Assembly: GCF_950295315.1 (NCBI RefSeq)
Contig: NC_080185.1
Span: 41,690,602 to 41,754,601 of the forward strand
Origin: Erinaceus europaeus
Lineage: Eukaryota; Chordata; Mammalia; Eulipotyphla; Erinaceidae
Direction of reading: 5' to 3'
DNA: 64,000 bases
Positions 34,465 to 45,118 of this stretch are shown in pieces. The notes under the pieces were generated by a model. That model saw nothing but the letters and a program-made list of their open reading frames with translations, ran no database searches and was not told where the DNA came from. Each line of letters opens with the position of its first letter. Position 1 is the stretch's first letter. The position numbers and the translations under genes were made by a program.

Positions 34465-34625
34465 AAGGTGCTATGTCCTGGCTCTTCAGTGAACTTAACT
34501 GAGTGACCTTCGGCAAGTCACTATACCTTTCTGTGCCTCAGTCCCCTTATCTTGTCAGAAACATGTGATACCTACCACACAGGGTGATTATGGTGATTGA
34601 TTAGATATAATACCTGTAAAACATT
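34465..34625 (+). repeat. MIR element
   Basis: Contains 'gaccttcggcaagtcactat' and 'tctgtgcctcagtcccctta', the conserved MIR core. This is the oldest repeat recognised in the window. Confidence 0.8.
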
Positions 34626-34633
34626 GACTATTC

Positions 34634-35172
34634 TGGGGCGTCCCGCAGTAGCGCAGAGGGTTAAGCGCACGTGCAAGCACCAGTGTAAGGATCCCAGTTC
34701 AAGCCCCCAGCTCCCCACCTGCAGGAGAGTCGCCTCACAAGCAGTGAAGCAGGTCTGCAGGTGTCTGTCTTTCTTTCCCCCCTCTGCTTTCCCTTCCTCT
34801 TTCCATTTCTCTCTGTCCTATCCAACAACAACGACAACGATAATAACTACAACAATAAAAACAACAAGGGCAACAAAAGGGCAAAAAAACACTGACTGTT
34901 CTTTTCTTTTTTTTTTTTATATTTATTTATTCCCTTTTGTTGCCCTAATTATTTTATTGTTGTCATCGTGGTTGGATAGGACAGAGAGAAATGGAGAGAG
35001 GAGGGGAAGACAGAGAGGAGGAGAGAAAGATAGACACCTGCAGACCTGCTTCACTGCCTGTGAAGCGACTCCCCTGCAGGTGGGGAGCCGGGGTTCGAAC
35101 CAGGATCCTTATGCCGGTTCTTGTGCTTTGCGCCACCTGCGCTTAACCCGCTGCTACAGCCCGACTCCCGGT
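34634..35172. repeat. Head-to-head SINE-A pair (+ then -)
   Basis: SINE-A plus 34634-34890 and SINE-A minus 34910-35170 are separated by about 20 bases, forming a long inverted repeat with arms of roughly 255 bp. Confidence 0.85.
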
Positions 35173-35189
35173 GCAATATATTTTTATTG

Positions 35190-35317
35190 TTATAATTATT
35201 AGCAGAGCACTGCTTAGCTCTGGCTTATATTATGGTGATGCTGTAAACTGAACCCAGGATGTCAGAGACTGAGGCATGTGAGTCTTTTTGCAGAACCATT
35301 GTTCTATCTCCCCAGCC
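35190..35317 (-). repeat. SINE-D (-) adjoining the provirus
   Basis: It reads 'gagcactgcttagctctggc' to 'ctatctccccagccc' and ends right at the provirus target site. Confidence 0.75.
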
Positions 35318-35323
35318 CAGAGA

Positions 35324-35803
35324 TGCTGGGAAATTGTGCCGATGCAGTCACATCTGCCATGTTGTCCCCTCAGGCTACTGCTAGTTCTCGCGAGAGTTGG
35401 GACATTCTCCGAGTGTCTATTCAGCCATGTTGTGCCCTCAGGACATTGTCTATATCCCCGCGATATTTGGAGTGTTTTGGTTACTCCTCCCCCCTCCCAT
35501 TCTCATGAGAGTTATTATCCTATCCTGGAGTGCTATGGTTACTCCTCCCCTTCCCATTCTCGTGAAAGCTGCTCCTATAAAAGCCTTTCTTCTTCCGCAC
35601 CTCACTCTCTTGCCAGCGCTTCACTCCGGTGTTCAGAGGCAGGAAAGGTTACTGCGTGAGGCGGCGGCCATTTTCGCTACCTTCACGTGGCCCAACCTGC
35701 TTCTCTAGCACCCAACTCTGAGGTGCCAATGCAAATAAAGATTTGTGTTTCCTCTTCGCTCCGGACCCCTCTTCTCTCTCTTCTCCATGGCCCGCGCACA
35801 ACA
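35324..35803 (+). mobile_element. 5' LTR of the provirus
   Basis: TGCTGGGAAATTG ... CGCACAACA. It carries TATAAAA near 35575, AATAAA near 35734 and TCTCGCGAGA at 35386-35395. A partial tandem duplication around 'ttactcctcccc' makes it about 60 bases longer than the 3' LTR. Confidence 0.9.
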
Positions 35804-35805
35804 TC

Positions 35806-35825
35806 TGGCACTCAACGTGTCCCGC
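35806..35825 (+). other. Proviral primer binding site, tRNA-Lys-like, degenerate
   Basis: It starts TGGCACTCAACGTG two bases after the LTR. It resembles the tRNA-Lys1,2 site used by many class II elements, with several changes. Confidence 0.65.
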
Positions 35826-37474
35826 ACTCACACCCAGCCTGAGGTACAGAAAAGCCGCCCAGACACAGGTAAGTGGCATCTGCCCGCCTCTGTGGCCCTG
35901 CATTTCCCTCCACCATGGGATTTTTTCTGTTTTATGAGGAGGTGTCCCAGACATTCTATCCTTCTCTCCTGGGACAGGCTTTCGATCTCAGAAGCTTTAA
36001 TTTTCGCTACACCATGGGTTCTCATGGCTATATTTACTATTTTCAGGATATGTACAAGGCCTCCTGCCAAAAGATTAAGTGACCTTGAGGCTGAGATACG
36101 GGAGTTAAAGGATATTTGCTTAAGACTTAAACACCCTAAGCAATCTGCAGTCAGCCCCCAAACCGCTGCCTCTGGAGACATGTGTTTGGTTTCTCCTGCA
36201 GGCAGCTTCCGCTTCCTTGACCCCTCCCCCAGCTGTCCCCACAAACATGTGTTCTGCCACTTCTCTGACTCCTCCTCCCCCTGCCCCCACAGACACGGGT
36301 TCAGTTTCTCTTGCTGTGGCTTCCACTTTGACTCCTCCCCCTGCTAATACCTCATTAAGAGACCCTGTGGCTTCCTCTCCTTCAACTCCTGCCCCTGCTG
36401 ACACCTCATCATTAAGAGACCTTGTGGCTGAGATACGAGAGTTAAAGGATATTTTTTCAGCATTTAAGGACTTTAAACCATGTGCAGTCCACCCCAAGAG
36501 CTCCATCCCGTAGATAAGTGTTCAGTTTCCCCTGCCACTACAGCACCTTCCACTTCTGTAGATCTCTCCCCAGTGTCATCGAACCAAATCCACACCTTCC
36601 TGGTAAATGTTGCCCCTAATAGACAAAACCCTTAGGTGTGGGTTTCGCATGAATTTTCCCTCAAAATTACTCTAAACCTGTCTGGGTTCCTGCCCGCCAT
36701 GTCCAACAATACCCACAGGAGGGCGCTGTTATCCCTAAAGAACAAGAAATACTACAAGAGGACTAGATAAAGGATACATCCCAGGATCCATAATATGACA
36801 TGGCAGAACCTACAAAAGTTGGCTCACAGAGCCCTCTCTCCTACCCCTTCCCTGAATGTCTTATGTTATGACTGGCCAGTTGTGTTTTGTGAGTGAGTGT
36901 GTTGAATGAATAAAAATTTTTGTATGACCCATCTGCTCAGAGTACTCTAAATGTTAAAACCATTGTCACTAACATGCGTTAACTCTCTAAGTAACCTGAG
37001 TCTGTTTATAGTCCAAAGTCAATTATAGTAAACCTCTAACTTGTTACAAGTTTTATTTTTTTCACAAGTGATTACAGCTATAAAGCCTTCATATGAGGAA
37101 TCATCTGTTCATATGGTAAGGTATTAAACTGTAAGAAGCTCCTCCATATCCAACCTATGTGAATTAACAACATTCACATATTCTTGTACACTTAACTGGT
37201 GTATCTTGTCTTGCCACCATAGGCCTGCCTTTGTCAGCCAACAATTTAAAGATGTTTCCTTTTATAACATCACCCATGCCACGGACATCCTTTACTACCC
37301 CCAAAGACAAATGGCTGTTCCCCTGTACATCACATCCACTGACTGCTTCCCTTAGACTTAAGATATGATCCTACCTCTTCGTACCAATGGATACATTCCC
37401 CCTTCCTTACCTGTCTACCCTTAGTTGTGGGACCCTAGCTTGTTTTACTTATTCTGCTCACAATAGGTCCTATA
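35826..37474 (+). other. Proviral internal region, left part, no known protein
   Basis: Short open frames only. One frame (about 36217-36513) is Pro/Thr-rich and ends in AEIRELKDIFSAFKDF. A related block, LEAEIRELKDICLRLK, is encoded near 36085, so a segment has been duplicated. It could be a remnant of a gag-like leader; I do not recognise it. Confidence 0.5.
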
Positions 37475-37636
37475 ATTCTTTTTTTAAAAAAAACATTTTA
37501 ATTTATTAATGAGAAAGAGAGGAGGAGAAAGAAAGAACCAGGTATCTTTCTGGTACACATGCAGCTAGGGATCGAACTTGGGATCTCACATTTGAGAGTC
37601 TAACGCCTCATCCACTGCAACACCTTCCAGACCACG
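37475..37636 (-). repeat. SINE-C (-) inside the provirus
   Basis: A T-rich tail, then 'gtacacatgcagctagggat' and 'ttccagaccac' in reverse. It is diverged. Confidence 0.75.
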
Positions 37637-38070
37637 GTCCTATAATTTTTAACAAGCTCATGGCCTTTTGCGGCAACAGATTAATGCCATAAAGATGCAA
37701 CCTATACAAACTCACTATCATAGGCTGGACATGGCAGAATATTGAGTTGCTCTGGTGGAGGATTTGCCCCCCTCCATCAGAATGTCCACCATGTAGAGGG
37801 CTGGCTATCCAATGACAGGTAAGAGGAAACTAGCGCTATCCAGTCAACCTAAGACAGGGCACCTGGTACTACTGGGCAAAAATGACCAGGTGTTCCAATG
37901 ACAGGTAAGATGGAAGGCTGAACCCCAACCTAAGACAGGAACAGTCCACCCTGCCACAAAACAAAGTCCGCCAAACATCAAAACATGATATAAGACGGGG
38001 ACATGTGGGGAGCCACATGTGCCCTCAAGGTTGCTATTGGCATGGCCACAGAGTTTACGTTAAAAGATAG
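37637..38070 (+). other. Proviral internal region, middle part
   Basis: No protein recognised. It contains two copies of a unit with 'caatgacaggtaaga' near 37810 and 37900, a short imperfect tandem repeat. Confidence 0.5.
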
Positions 38071-38073
38071 TTC

Positions 38074-38350
38074 CTGGGAATTGGGCGGTGGCGCAGTGGG
38101 TTTAGCGCAGGCGGCGCTAAGTGCAAGAACTGGTTTGAGGATCCCAGTTTGAGCCCCCGGCTCCTCACCTGCAGGGGAATCACTTCACGGGCGGTGAAGC
38201 AGGTCTACAGGTGTCTTTCTCTCCCCCTGTCTTCCCCTCCTCTCTCCATTTCTCTCTGTTCTATCCAACAACCACAATATCAGCAATAACAACAATATAA
38301 TTACAACAATAAAACAACTAGGGCAACAAAAGGCAAGATAAAAAAAAGGG
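38074..38350 (+). repeat. SINE-A (+) inside the provirus
   Basis: From 'gggaattgggcggtggcgca' to 'gggcaacaaaaggcaag'. It is younger than the provirus. Confidence 0.85.
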
Positions 38351-39026
38351 ATAAGATAGTTCCCCGCTTCCCTGCACCTTAGAGTCTTTGTTAAAAGATA
38401 AGTTCTTTTTCCCCATGAATATATAAGAATAAATGAATAGGAAAGATACATCCCCCAATACTCAGTTGGCTAAGGCACCAAACATCTTTTCTATAAAGCA
38501 TTCAAATCAGATGCCCTGCTAACCACGAGAAGCAGATTGTTTCTGTTTCTTCCACAGGAATCCCGGAAAAAAACCATCTGGACCCCTGCACACCCTGACA
38601 TCACCCACTAGATGGCACCACTGCAGTGGCACACACCCCACCCACCCACCGAAACCCTAGATGTCACCTGACGCGATCTGAAGAACCTGATTCACAGACT
38701 CCAAGGATAGAACTTTTTTACTGCCTGTCTGCCTTTCCTGCTTCTGCTTTGCCTGTCATGTTTTGGCAGTTCCAGCTCAAAATCTACAGAAAAGCAGAAT
38801 TACAGAGGCTGATCTTCCTCATGCAGCATTTCATCCCCTGCCATTTCTCCCCCTAGTTGCCTACTTTGGACTGAGACTTCTATCGGACTTGCTGATATAC
38901 CCTTTGGACACTTTAGACAATTTTACAGCAGCTTCCTTCCCTTCACGTTGCTGGTTTTTCATAGACTGACCCTGAGTAGCTCATAGACTTTACACACTGG
39001 GCATTAGATAAAAGGAAAGGGGGAGA
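38351..39026 (+). other. Proviral internal region, right part, ending in the polypurine tract
   Basis: No protein recognised. A strong splice acceptor (tttctgtttcttccacag) ends at 38557. The polypurine tract 39010-39026 primes plus-strand synthesis in such elements. Confidence 0.6.
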
Positions 39027-39444
39027 TGCTGGGAAATTGTGCCGATGCAGTCACATCTGCCATGTTGTCCCCTCAGGCTACTGCTAGTTCCCGTGAGAGT
39101 TGGGACATTCTCAGAGTGCCTGTTCAGCCATGTTGTGCCCTCAGGACATTGTCTATATCCCCGCGATATTTGGAGTGCTTTGGTTACTCCTCCCCCTTCC
39201 CATTCTCGCGAAAGCTGCTCCTATAAAAGCCTTTCTTCCGCACCTCACTCTCTTACCAGCGCTTCACTCCGGTGTTCAGAGGCAGGAAAGGTTACTGCGT
39301 GAGGCAGCCATTTTCGCTACCTTCACGTGGCCCAACCTGCTTCTCTAGCACCCAACTCTGAGGTGCCAGCACAAATAAAGATTTGTGTTTCCTCTTCATT
39401 CCGGACCCCTCCTCTCTCTTCTCCATGGCCCGCGCTCAACAACA
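39027..39444 (+). mobile_element. 3' LTR of the provirus
   Basis: TGCTGGGAAATTG ... CTCAACAACA, 418 bp. It is closely similar to the 5' LTR; I count about five substitutions in the first 130 bases, several at CpG sites. Confidence 0.9.
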
Positions 39445-39470
39445 CAGAGAGTCCTTTAAAAAATATTTAT

Positions 39471-40160
39471 GGGCTTGGGAGATAGCATAATGGTACTGCA
39501 AAAGACTTTCATGCCGGGGCCAGGCAGTAGCTCAGAGGGTTAAGAGCGCACATGGCACGAAATGCAAGGACTGGTATAAGGATCCCGGTTCGGAGCCCCG
39601 GCTCCCCACCTACAGGGGGGTCACTTCACAAGTGGTGAAGCAGGTCTGCAGATGTCTATCTTTCTCTCCCCCTCTCTGTCTTTCCCTCCTCTCTATTTCC
39701 CTGTCTTATCCAATGACAACGACATAAATAACAACAATAATAATAACCACAACAACAATAAAACAAGGGCGGTAAAGCAGGTGTCTCTCTTTCTCTCCCC
39801 CTCTCTGTCTTCCCCATCTCTCTCCATTTCTCTCTGTCCTATCCAATGACAACGACAACAATAATAACTACAACAATAAAACAAGGGCAACAAAAGGGAA
39901 TAAATAAATACTTTTAAAAAGAGGCAACAAAAAGGGAAGAAAATAGTCTCCAGGAGTAGTGGATTCATGTTGCAGGCATCGAGCCCCAGCAATAACCCTA
40001 GAAGCAAAAAAAAAAAAAAAAAAATCATGCCTAAAACTCTAAAGTTCTATGTTCAATCCCCAACATCACTATAAGCCGGAGCTGAGCAATGCTTTGGCTG
40101 CTTGCTCACTACCTCTATCTCTATCTTTATCGCCCTCTCTCAACAAAATAAACTAATTAA
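39471..40160 (+). repeat. SINE-D (+) split by SINE-A (+)
   Basis: SINE-D 39478-39515 and 40025-40160. SINE-A at 39516-40024 interrupts it with tcatgcc repeated on both sides. The SINE-A holds an internal duplication of its pyrimidine-rich tail region. Confidence 0.75.
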
Positions 40161-40179
40161 AATTATTTTAAATATTTAT

Positions 40180-40775
40180 TTATGGGACTAGATGTCAGTT
40201 CACTCAGTAAAGTGTCCACGTTTCTATAAGTGAGGACCTAGGTTCAAGCTCCTGGTCCTCACATGCAAGAGGGAAGCTTTAGGACTAGTGCAGCTGTGCT
40301 CCAAGTGTTTCGTGCTCTCTCTTCCTTCACCTCCCTTTCTCTGTTTATGTTTTCATATAAAAAAGAAAGGGGGGTCGGGCGGTGGCGCAGCGGGTTGAGC
40401 GCATGTGGCGCAAAGCGCAAGGACCGGCGTAAGGATCCTGGTTCGAACCCCCGGCTCCCCACCTGCAGGGGGGTCGCTTCACAGGTGGTGGAGCAGGTCT
40501 GCAGGTGTCTCTCTTTCTCTCCCCCACTGTCTTCCCCTCCTCTCTCCATTTCTCTCTGTCCTATCCAACAACGAATAGCGTCAACAAGGGCAATAATAAT
40601 AACCACAACGAGGCTACAACAACAAAGGCAACAAAGGGGGGAAAAATGGCCTCCAGGAGCGGTGGATTCGTGGTGCAGGCACCGAACCCAGCAATAACCC
40701 TGGAGGGAAAAAAAAAAAGAGAGAGAGAAGAAAAAATACAAAGAAGGAAGAGGAAGAAAGAGAGAGAGAGAGTGA
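40180..40775 (+). repeat. SINE-B-like, long SINE-A, polypurine tail
   Basis: SINE-B-like 40185-40360, diverged; long SINE-A 40373-40710; purine-rich tail to 40775. Confidence 0.75.
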
Positions 40776-40950
40776 AAATACCCAATACAGAGAAGTGATT
40801 TACATCAAAAGAGCCCAGAGCTTTCCATGGAGTAAGCAAAGTCTCTTCAATGCTTGGTGTTGGGGAAACTTGTTAACCATTTGCAGAAGACTGACACCTG
40901 ACTACTGAGTATTAATATACACAAATGTCAATTCAGCAAAGTCTTGCTTT
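40776..40950 (+). mobile_element. Old L1 ORF2 fragment (+)
   Basis: It encodes WSKQSLFNAWCWG, matching [12 protein letters not shown] of the young L1 ORF2. Ends are unclear. Confidence 0.7.
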
Positions 40951-40954
40951 ACTT

Positions 40955-41375
40955 TTTTTTTTCCTTTTCCAGGGTACTATTCCACTCTGGTTTATGGTGG
41001 TGCTGGGAACTGAGTCTGGAACCTCAGAGCCTTAGGCATGACAAACTTTTGCAGAACCATTTTGCTGTCTCCCCAACTGTCAGTGAAGACTCAGATGTAA
41101 GGCCTGAAACCACAAGAGACATCAAGACCACAAGAGGTGTGAGGAACCCAGTTGGAGCCCCCAGCTATCCACCTTCAGGGGTCACTTCACAAGCGGTGAA
41201 GCAGGTCTGCAGGTGTCTATCTTTCTCTCCCCCCTCTCTGTCTTACCCTCCTCTCTCCATTTCTATCTGACCTATCCAACATCAATGATATCAACAATAA
41301 TAACTACAACAACAATAAGACAATAAGGGCAACATAAAGGAAATAAATAAATAAATAAATATTAAAAAAACAAAG
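40955..41375. repeat. SINE-D (-) then truncated SINE-A (+)
   Basis: SINE-D minus 40958-41080; SINE-A 41140-41368 beginning inside the element. Confidence 0.75.
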
Positions 41376-41469
41376 AAAGAAAAGACAGCAGCCAGGGTGG
41401 TGAGACAGTGGGCATAGCATGTGACAGAACTATGTTCTAGTGTCTCTCATCAAATAAATAGCTATTTGA

Positions 41470-41895
41470 ATGAACAGTCAGGGAGAAGGTTCAGCAGATA
41501 GAACTTAAGACTTCCAAGCATGAGGACTGGGGTTCAAACCCAAGCAGCTGGCACTGTCTATGCCAGAACAGAGTGGATTTCTCTTATCTCTCATAAAGAA
41601 ATCTTGTTTAAAATATTATATTTAATGTATTTATTTTTCAGAGAGACAGAGAGAAATTGAGAAGGGGTGGAAGAAATAGAGAGGGAGAGAGACACTCATA
41701 GCCCTGCTTTACTGACTGTAAAGTCTCCCTCCTTCAAGTGGGGACCTAAGGCTTGAACCCAGGTCTTGTGAATGGTAATGCCCACACTCAACCTGGTGCA
41801 CAGTTGCCACATTTTTTTAAGGAAAAAGATGGGCCATAGCTCACCAAGCAGGGCACCTGACTTTCCATTTGCTTAGTCCAGGTTTGAGTCCCAGA
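41470..41895. repeat. SINE-C-like (+), SINE-B (-), tRNA-like SINE (+)
   Basis: SINE-C-like 41478-41615; SINE-B minus 41620-41812; another tRNA-like SINE from 41820, which is split by LTR-C and resumes after 42561. Confidence 0.65.
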
Positions 41896-41897
41896 GC

Positions 41898-42561
41898 TGT
41901 CAGGAAATTGTGAGGATGTGGTAGAACCTGGCAGGGTTTGACCTGAGGAGTGTGTCTATCCTGTCAGTCTCTCTCTCTACTGAGAGGTTGAGCAAGAAAG
42001 GACAGGAGTAACCCCAAAGGTGTGCCCCGTCTTATCAGACTCCCTGTCTCACAAAGCACCCTGCATTTTTCTGCCTCCAGGAGCCTGGCATTCCTTAAAA
42101 CATTAAGCCAGCTCCCCCTGTTCCACCCTGCATTCCTGATACTATGGCCTATCTACATAATCATTGTTTTGCCTGAAAGATCCCCACCCATTCCATTCCT
42201 TTGATCTGTCTTCTTTCTACCCTCAAGACCCTCCCTGTCTGCAGGGTATTATTAATCCCACGAGTTAAAAACCCCTCACAACAGTTGCTAAGGAAGTTTC
42301 TACCTTTCCAGCCCCTTTTGCCTTTCTCTGCCCCTTTCCTAGCCATTTCTGTTTCCAACTTGCCACTTCCGGGTCTGCCCTTTAAAAGCCTTGGCTCTCT
42401 GATCAATAAATACATTGCATTGCCTCGCTGCCACGAGCTTGGTTCATGAGTCATCTCTCCCGCGTTACTGAGTGAGTAGCAGCCCAGGCTGGCTCTAGTC
42501 GCATTCTCTCCAACCCCGAGAGTATGCGCCTGGGAAGAGGCACCCTCACACTAGCCCAGCA
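41898..42561 (+). mobile_element. Solo LTR (LTR-C)
   Basis: TGTCAGGAAATTG ... CTAGCCCAGCA, 664 bp, with target duplication cagagc at 41892-41897 and 42562-42567. It shares 'gccagctccccctg', 'ctacataatcattgttttgc' and 'cattctctccaacccc' with LTR-A and LTR-B but has about 190 extra bases at its start. AATAAA is at 42405-42410. Confidence 0.88.
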
Positions 42562-42739
42562 CAGAGCCATATGGGAGGTTCCATGGCACCACAAGAACTT
42601 CCAGTGCTATGGCCTGCCCACTTCTCTCTGAAAACAGTGTCCTGTGAACCAAGAAACTGTACATGCATGAGGTCAGGCTCCAGCAAAATAGATAATAATT
42701 GAAAAACAAAAAACCATCCTACTAGATTTTTTTAAAATT

Positions 42740-43625
42740 ATTATTATTATTTTCTATTTTACCAAAACACAATTCAGTTCTGGCTTATGGTGGTGTGGAG
42801 GTGGGTGGGATTGAACCTGGGATGTTGGATCCTCAGGCATGAAAGTCTGTTTGTGTAAATATTATGCTATCTGCCCTCCCCTGGATTTTTTGAGGCATCC
42901 TACTGTAGTAGAAGATACTAGAACTATTATTTTACAATTATGTAAACCACTAATAAAAAATTTAAAAGAGGAGGCTAGGCCATAGTGCAGCAGGTAAGGA
43001 TCCCAGTTTGAGTTCCCAGCTCCCCACCTGCAGGGGAGCCGCTTCACAAGTGGTGAAGCAGGCCTGCAAATGTCTATCTTTCTCTCCTCCTCTCTGTCTT
43101 CCCCTCCTCTCTTGATTTCTCTCTGGTCTATCCAACAACAACAGCAATAACAAGGGCAACAAAAATGAGAAAAATGGCCTCCAGGAGCAGTGAATTTGTA
43201 ATGCAGCTGATAACCTTGAGGCAAAAAAAAAAATTAAAATATACTTGCACATTGTGATCCAGGAGGTGGCACAGTGATAAAGCTTTGGACTCTCAAGCAT
43301 GAGGTCCCGAGTTCGATCCCCAGCAGCACATGTGCCAGAGTAATGTCTGGTTCTTTCTCTTTACTCCTATCTTTCTCAAATAAATAAAAATCTTTATTAA
43401 AAAAAAGATACTTGCACATGGGGGGCAGCAATAGCACACCCAGTTGAATTATCATGCACAAAGACCCAGGTTCAAGCCCTCAGCAGCCCCCCCACCCTGT
43501 AGAGAGTGGTTTTACAAGCAGTGAAGCAGGTCTGCAAGTATCTCTCTTTCTTTCTCCCTCTCTATCTCCCATTCCCCTCTCAATTTCTCCCTGTCCTATC
43601 TAATAAAATAAATAAATAAATAAAG
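42740..43625. repeat. SINE-D (-), SINE-A (+), SINE-C (+), SINE-B (+)
   Basis: SINE-D minus 42755-42885; SINE-A plus 42968-43228; SINE-C plus 43255-43400; SINE-B plus 43422-43624. Spacers hold nothing recognised. Confidence 0.8.
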
Positions 43626-43659
43626 TGGCTACATGCAATTATTCCTTCCACTATTTTCT

Positions 43660-44140
43660 TTTTTTTAAATTTCTTTATTCGAGTATTAATATTTTACAGA
43701 TAACAGTAAATACAATAGTTTGTACATGCATAACATTTCTCAGTTTTCCACATAACAATACAACCCCCACTAGGTCCTCTGTCATCCTTTTCCAGGACCT
43801 GTACTCTCCCACCCACCTACACCAGAGTCTTTTTCTTTTCAATTTCTTTATTGGGGAATTGATGTTTTATATTCAACAGTAAATACAATAGTTTGTACAT
43901 GCATAACATTCCCCAGCTTTCCTTATAACAATACAACCCCCACTAGGTCCTCTGTCATCCTTCTTGGACCTGTATTCTCCCCACCCCCCCACCCCAGAGT
44001 CTTTTACTTTGGTGCAATACGCCAATTCCAGTTCAGGTTCTACTCGTGTTTTCCCTTCTGATCTTGTTTTTCAACTTCTGCCTGAGAGTGAGATCATCCC
44101 ATATTCATCATTCTGTTTCTGACTTAAATCATATTAAGTG
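43660..44140 (-). mobile_element. Two L1 3' ends in tandem (-)
   Basis: 43665-43830 and 43835-44140 each begin with the reverse of an L1 3' terminus ('tttcttta' ... 'acaatagtttgtacatgcat'). One was inserted in the tail of the other. Both lack module X. Confidence 0.85.
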
Positions 44141-44162
44141 AAATAAGTAACTGTTTTCTTTT

Positions 44163-44222
44163 AAGCAGAGTTAAAAGCCAAACAAGCTGAACAAACCAAC
44201 ACAATAATTGAACAAGCTGGAA
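44163..44222 (+). mobile_element. L1 ORF1 coiled-coil fragment (+)
   Basis: It encodes ELKAKQAEQTNTIIEQAG, similar to the coiled coil of the intact ORF1 (LAEQANTVSEQG). Confidence 0.55.
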
Positions 44223-44224
44223 TT

Positions 44225-45110
44225 TTTAAAATTTATTTATTTATTTTTCCTTTTTGTTGCCCTTATTTTTTATTGTTGTTGTAGTTCTTATTGTTGTTAT
44301 TGATGTCGTTGTTAGATAGGACAGAGAGAAATGGAGAGAGGAGGGTAAAACAGAGGGGGAGAGAAAGATAGACACCTGCAGAACTGCTTAACCGCCTGTG
44401 ATGGGACTCCCCTGCAGGTGGGGAGCCAGGGGAAAGACAAGCTAGAATTTTTTTTTTTTACCAGAGCACTGCTCAGCTCTGGTTTATGGTGGTGCAGGGG
44501 ATTGAACCTGGGACTTTAGAGCCTCAGGCATGAGAGTCTCTTATTATTTGAGGTTCATTTACTTATTAGTGAGAGATAGGGGGTGGGGGAAACAGGAAGG
44601 CAGGGGAGATAGCATATTGGTTCTGTAAAGAGACTCTCATGCCTGAGACTGCAAAGTCCCAGCTTCAGTGCCGCGCACCACCATAAGCCAGAGCTGAGCA
44701 GTGCTCTTGTAAATTAACTGAAAAATAAACTTTGTTGTTTTTTTTTTTCTTTTACCAGAGCACTGTTCAGCTCTGGCTTATGATGGTACAGGGGATTGAA
44801 CCTGGTACTTTGGAGCCTCAGGCATGAGAGTCTCTTTGCATAACCATTATGCTATGTACCCCTGCCCAAGCTAGAATAGACAGGAGGTGGGTGCAAATAG
44901 CATAATGGTTATGCAAAGACACTCTCCTTCCTGAGGTGCCAGAGTCTCAGGTGTAATTCCTGCACCACTGTAAACCTAAGCCACAGTGGAGCAGTGGTAT
45001 TGAAAATAAAAATTAAAAAAAAAAAAAAAAAAGGCTACCAGGCCAATGATAGCTCACCTGGCAGAGCACAGCCTTTTTTTTTTTTTTCCTTTGGCACAAG
45101 CACTGCCATG
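44225..45110. repeat. SINE-A (-), SINE-D (-), (+), (-), (+)
   Basis: SINE-A minus 44228-44430, truncated; SINE-D minus 44450-44545, plus 44598-44715, minus 44745-44868, plus 44888-45000; an A run; a tRNA-like fragment to 45075. Four SINE-D copies alternate in orientation. Confidence 0.75.
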
Positions 45111-45118
45111 CGAGCTGC

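Larger units (their letters stand above)
35324..39444 (+). mobile_element. Two-LTR endogenous retrovirus, non-autonomous
   Basis: 5' LTR 35324-35803, 3' LTR 39027-39444, target duplication cagaga at 35318-35323 and 39445-39450. A primer binding site follows the 5' LTR by two bases. A polypurine tract (aaaggaaagggggaga) abuts the 3' LTR. The internal 3.2 kb holds no recognisable gag, pro, pol or env. A leader splice donor CAG|GTAAGT lies at 35868/35869 and a good acceptor (cttccacag) ends at 38557. Two SINEs are inserted. The 6-bp duplication and the PBS suggest a class II (beta-like) origin. Confidence 0.88.

Noticed and set aside
34597..35202. 201-codon frame across two SINEs
   Set aside because: It reads through SINE-A sequence on both strands. 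The same peptides ([17 protein letters not shown] and similar) appear at every SINE-A.
35745..36513. Possible host gene exon or gag in the proviral interior
   Set aside because: I found no capsid, zinc knuckle or protease motif and no host similarity, so it is kept only as an unknown internal region.
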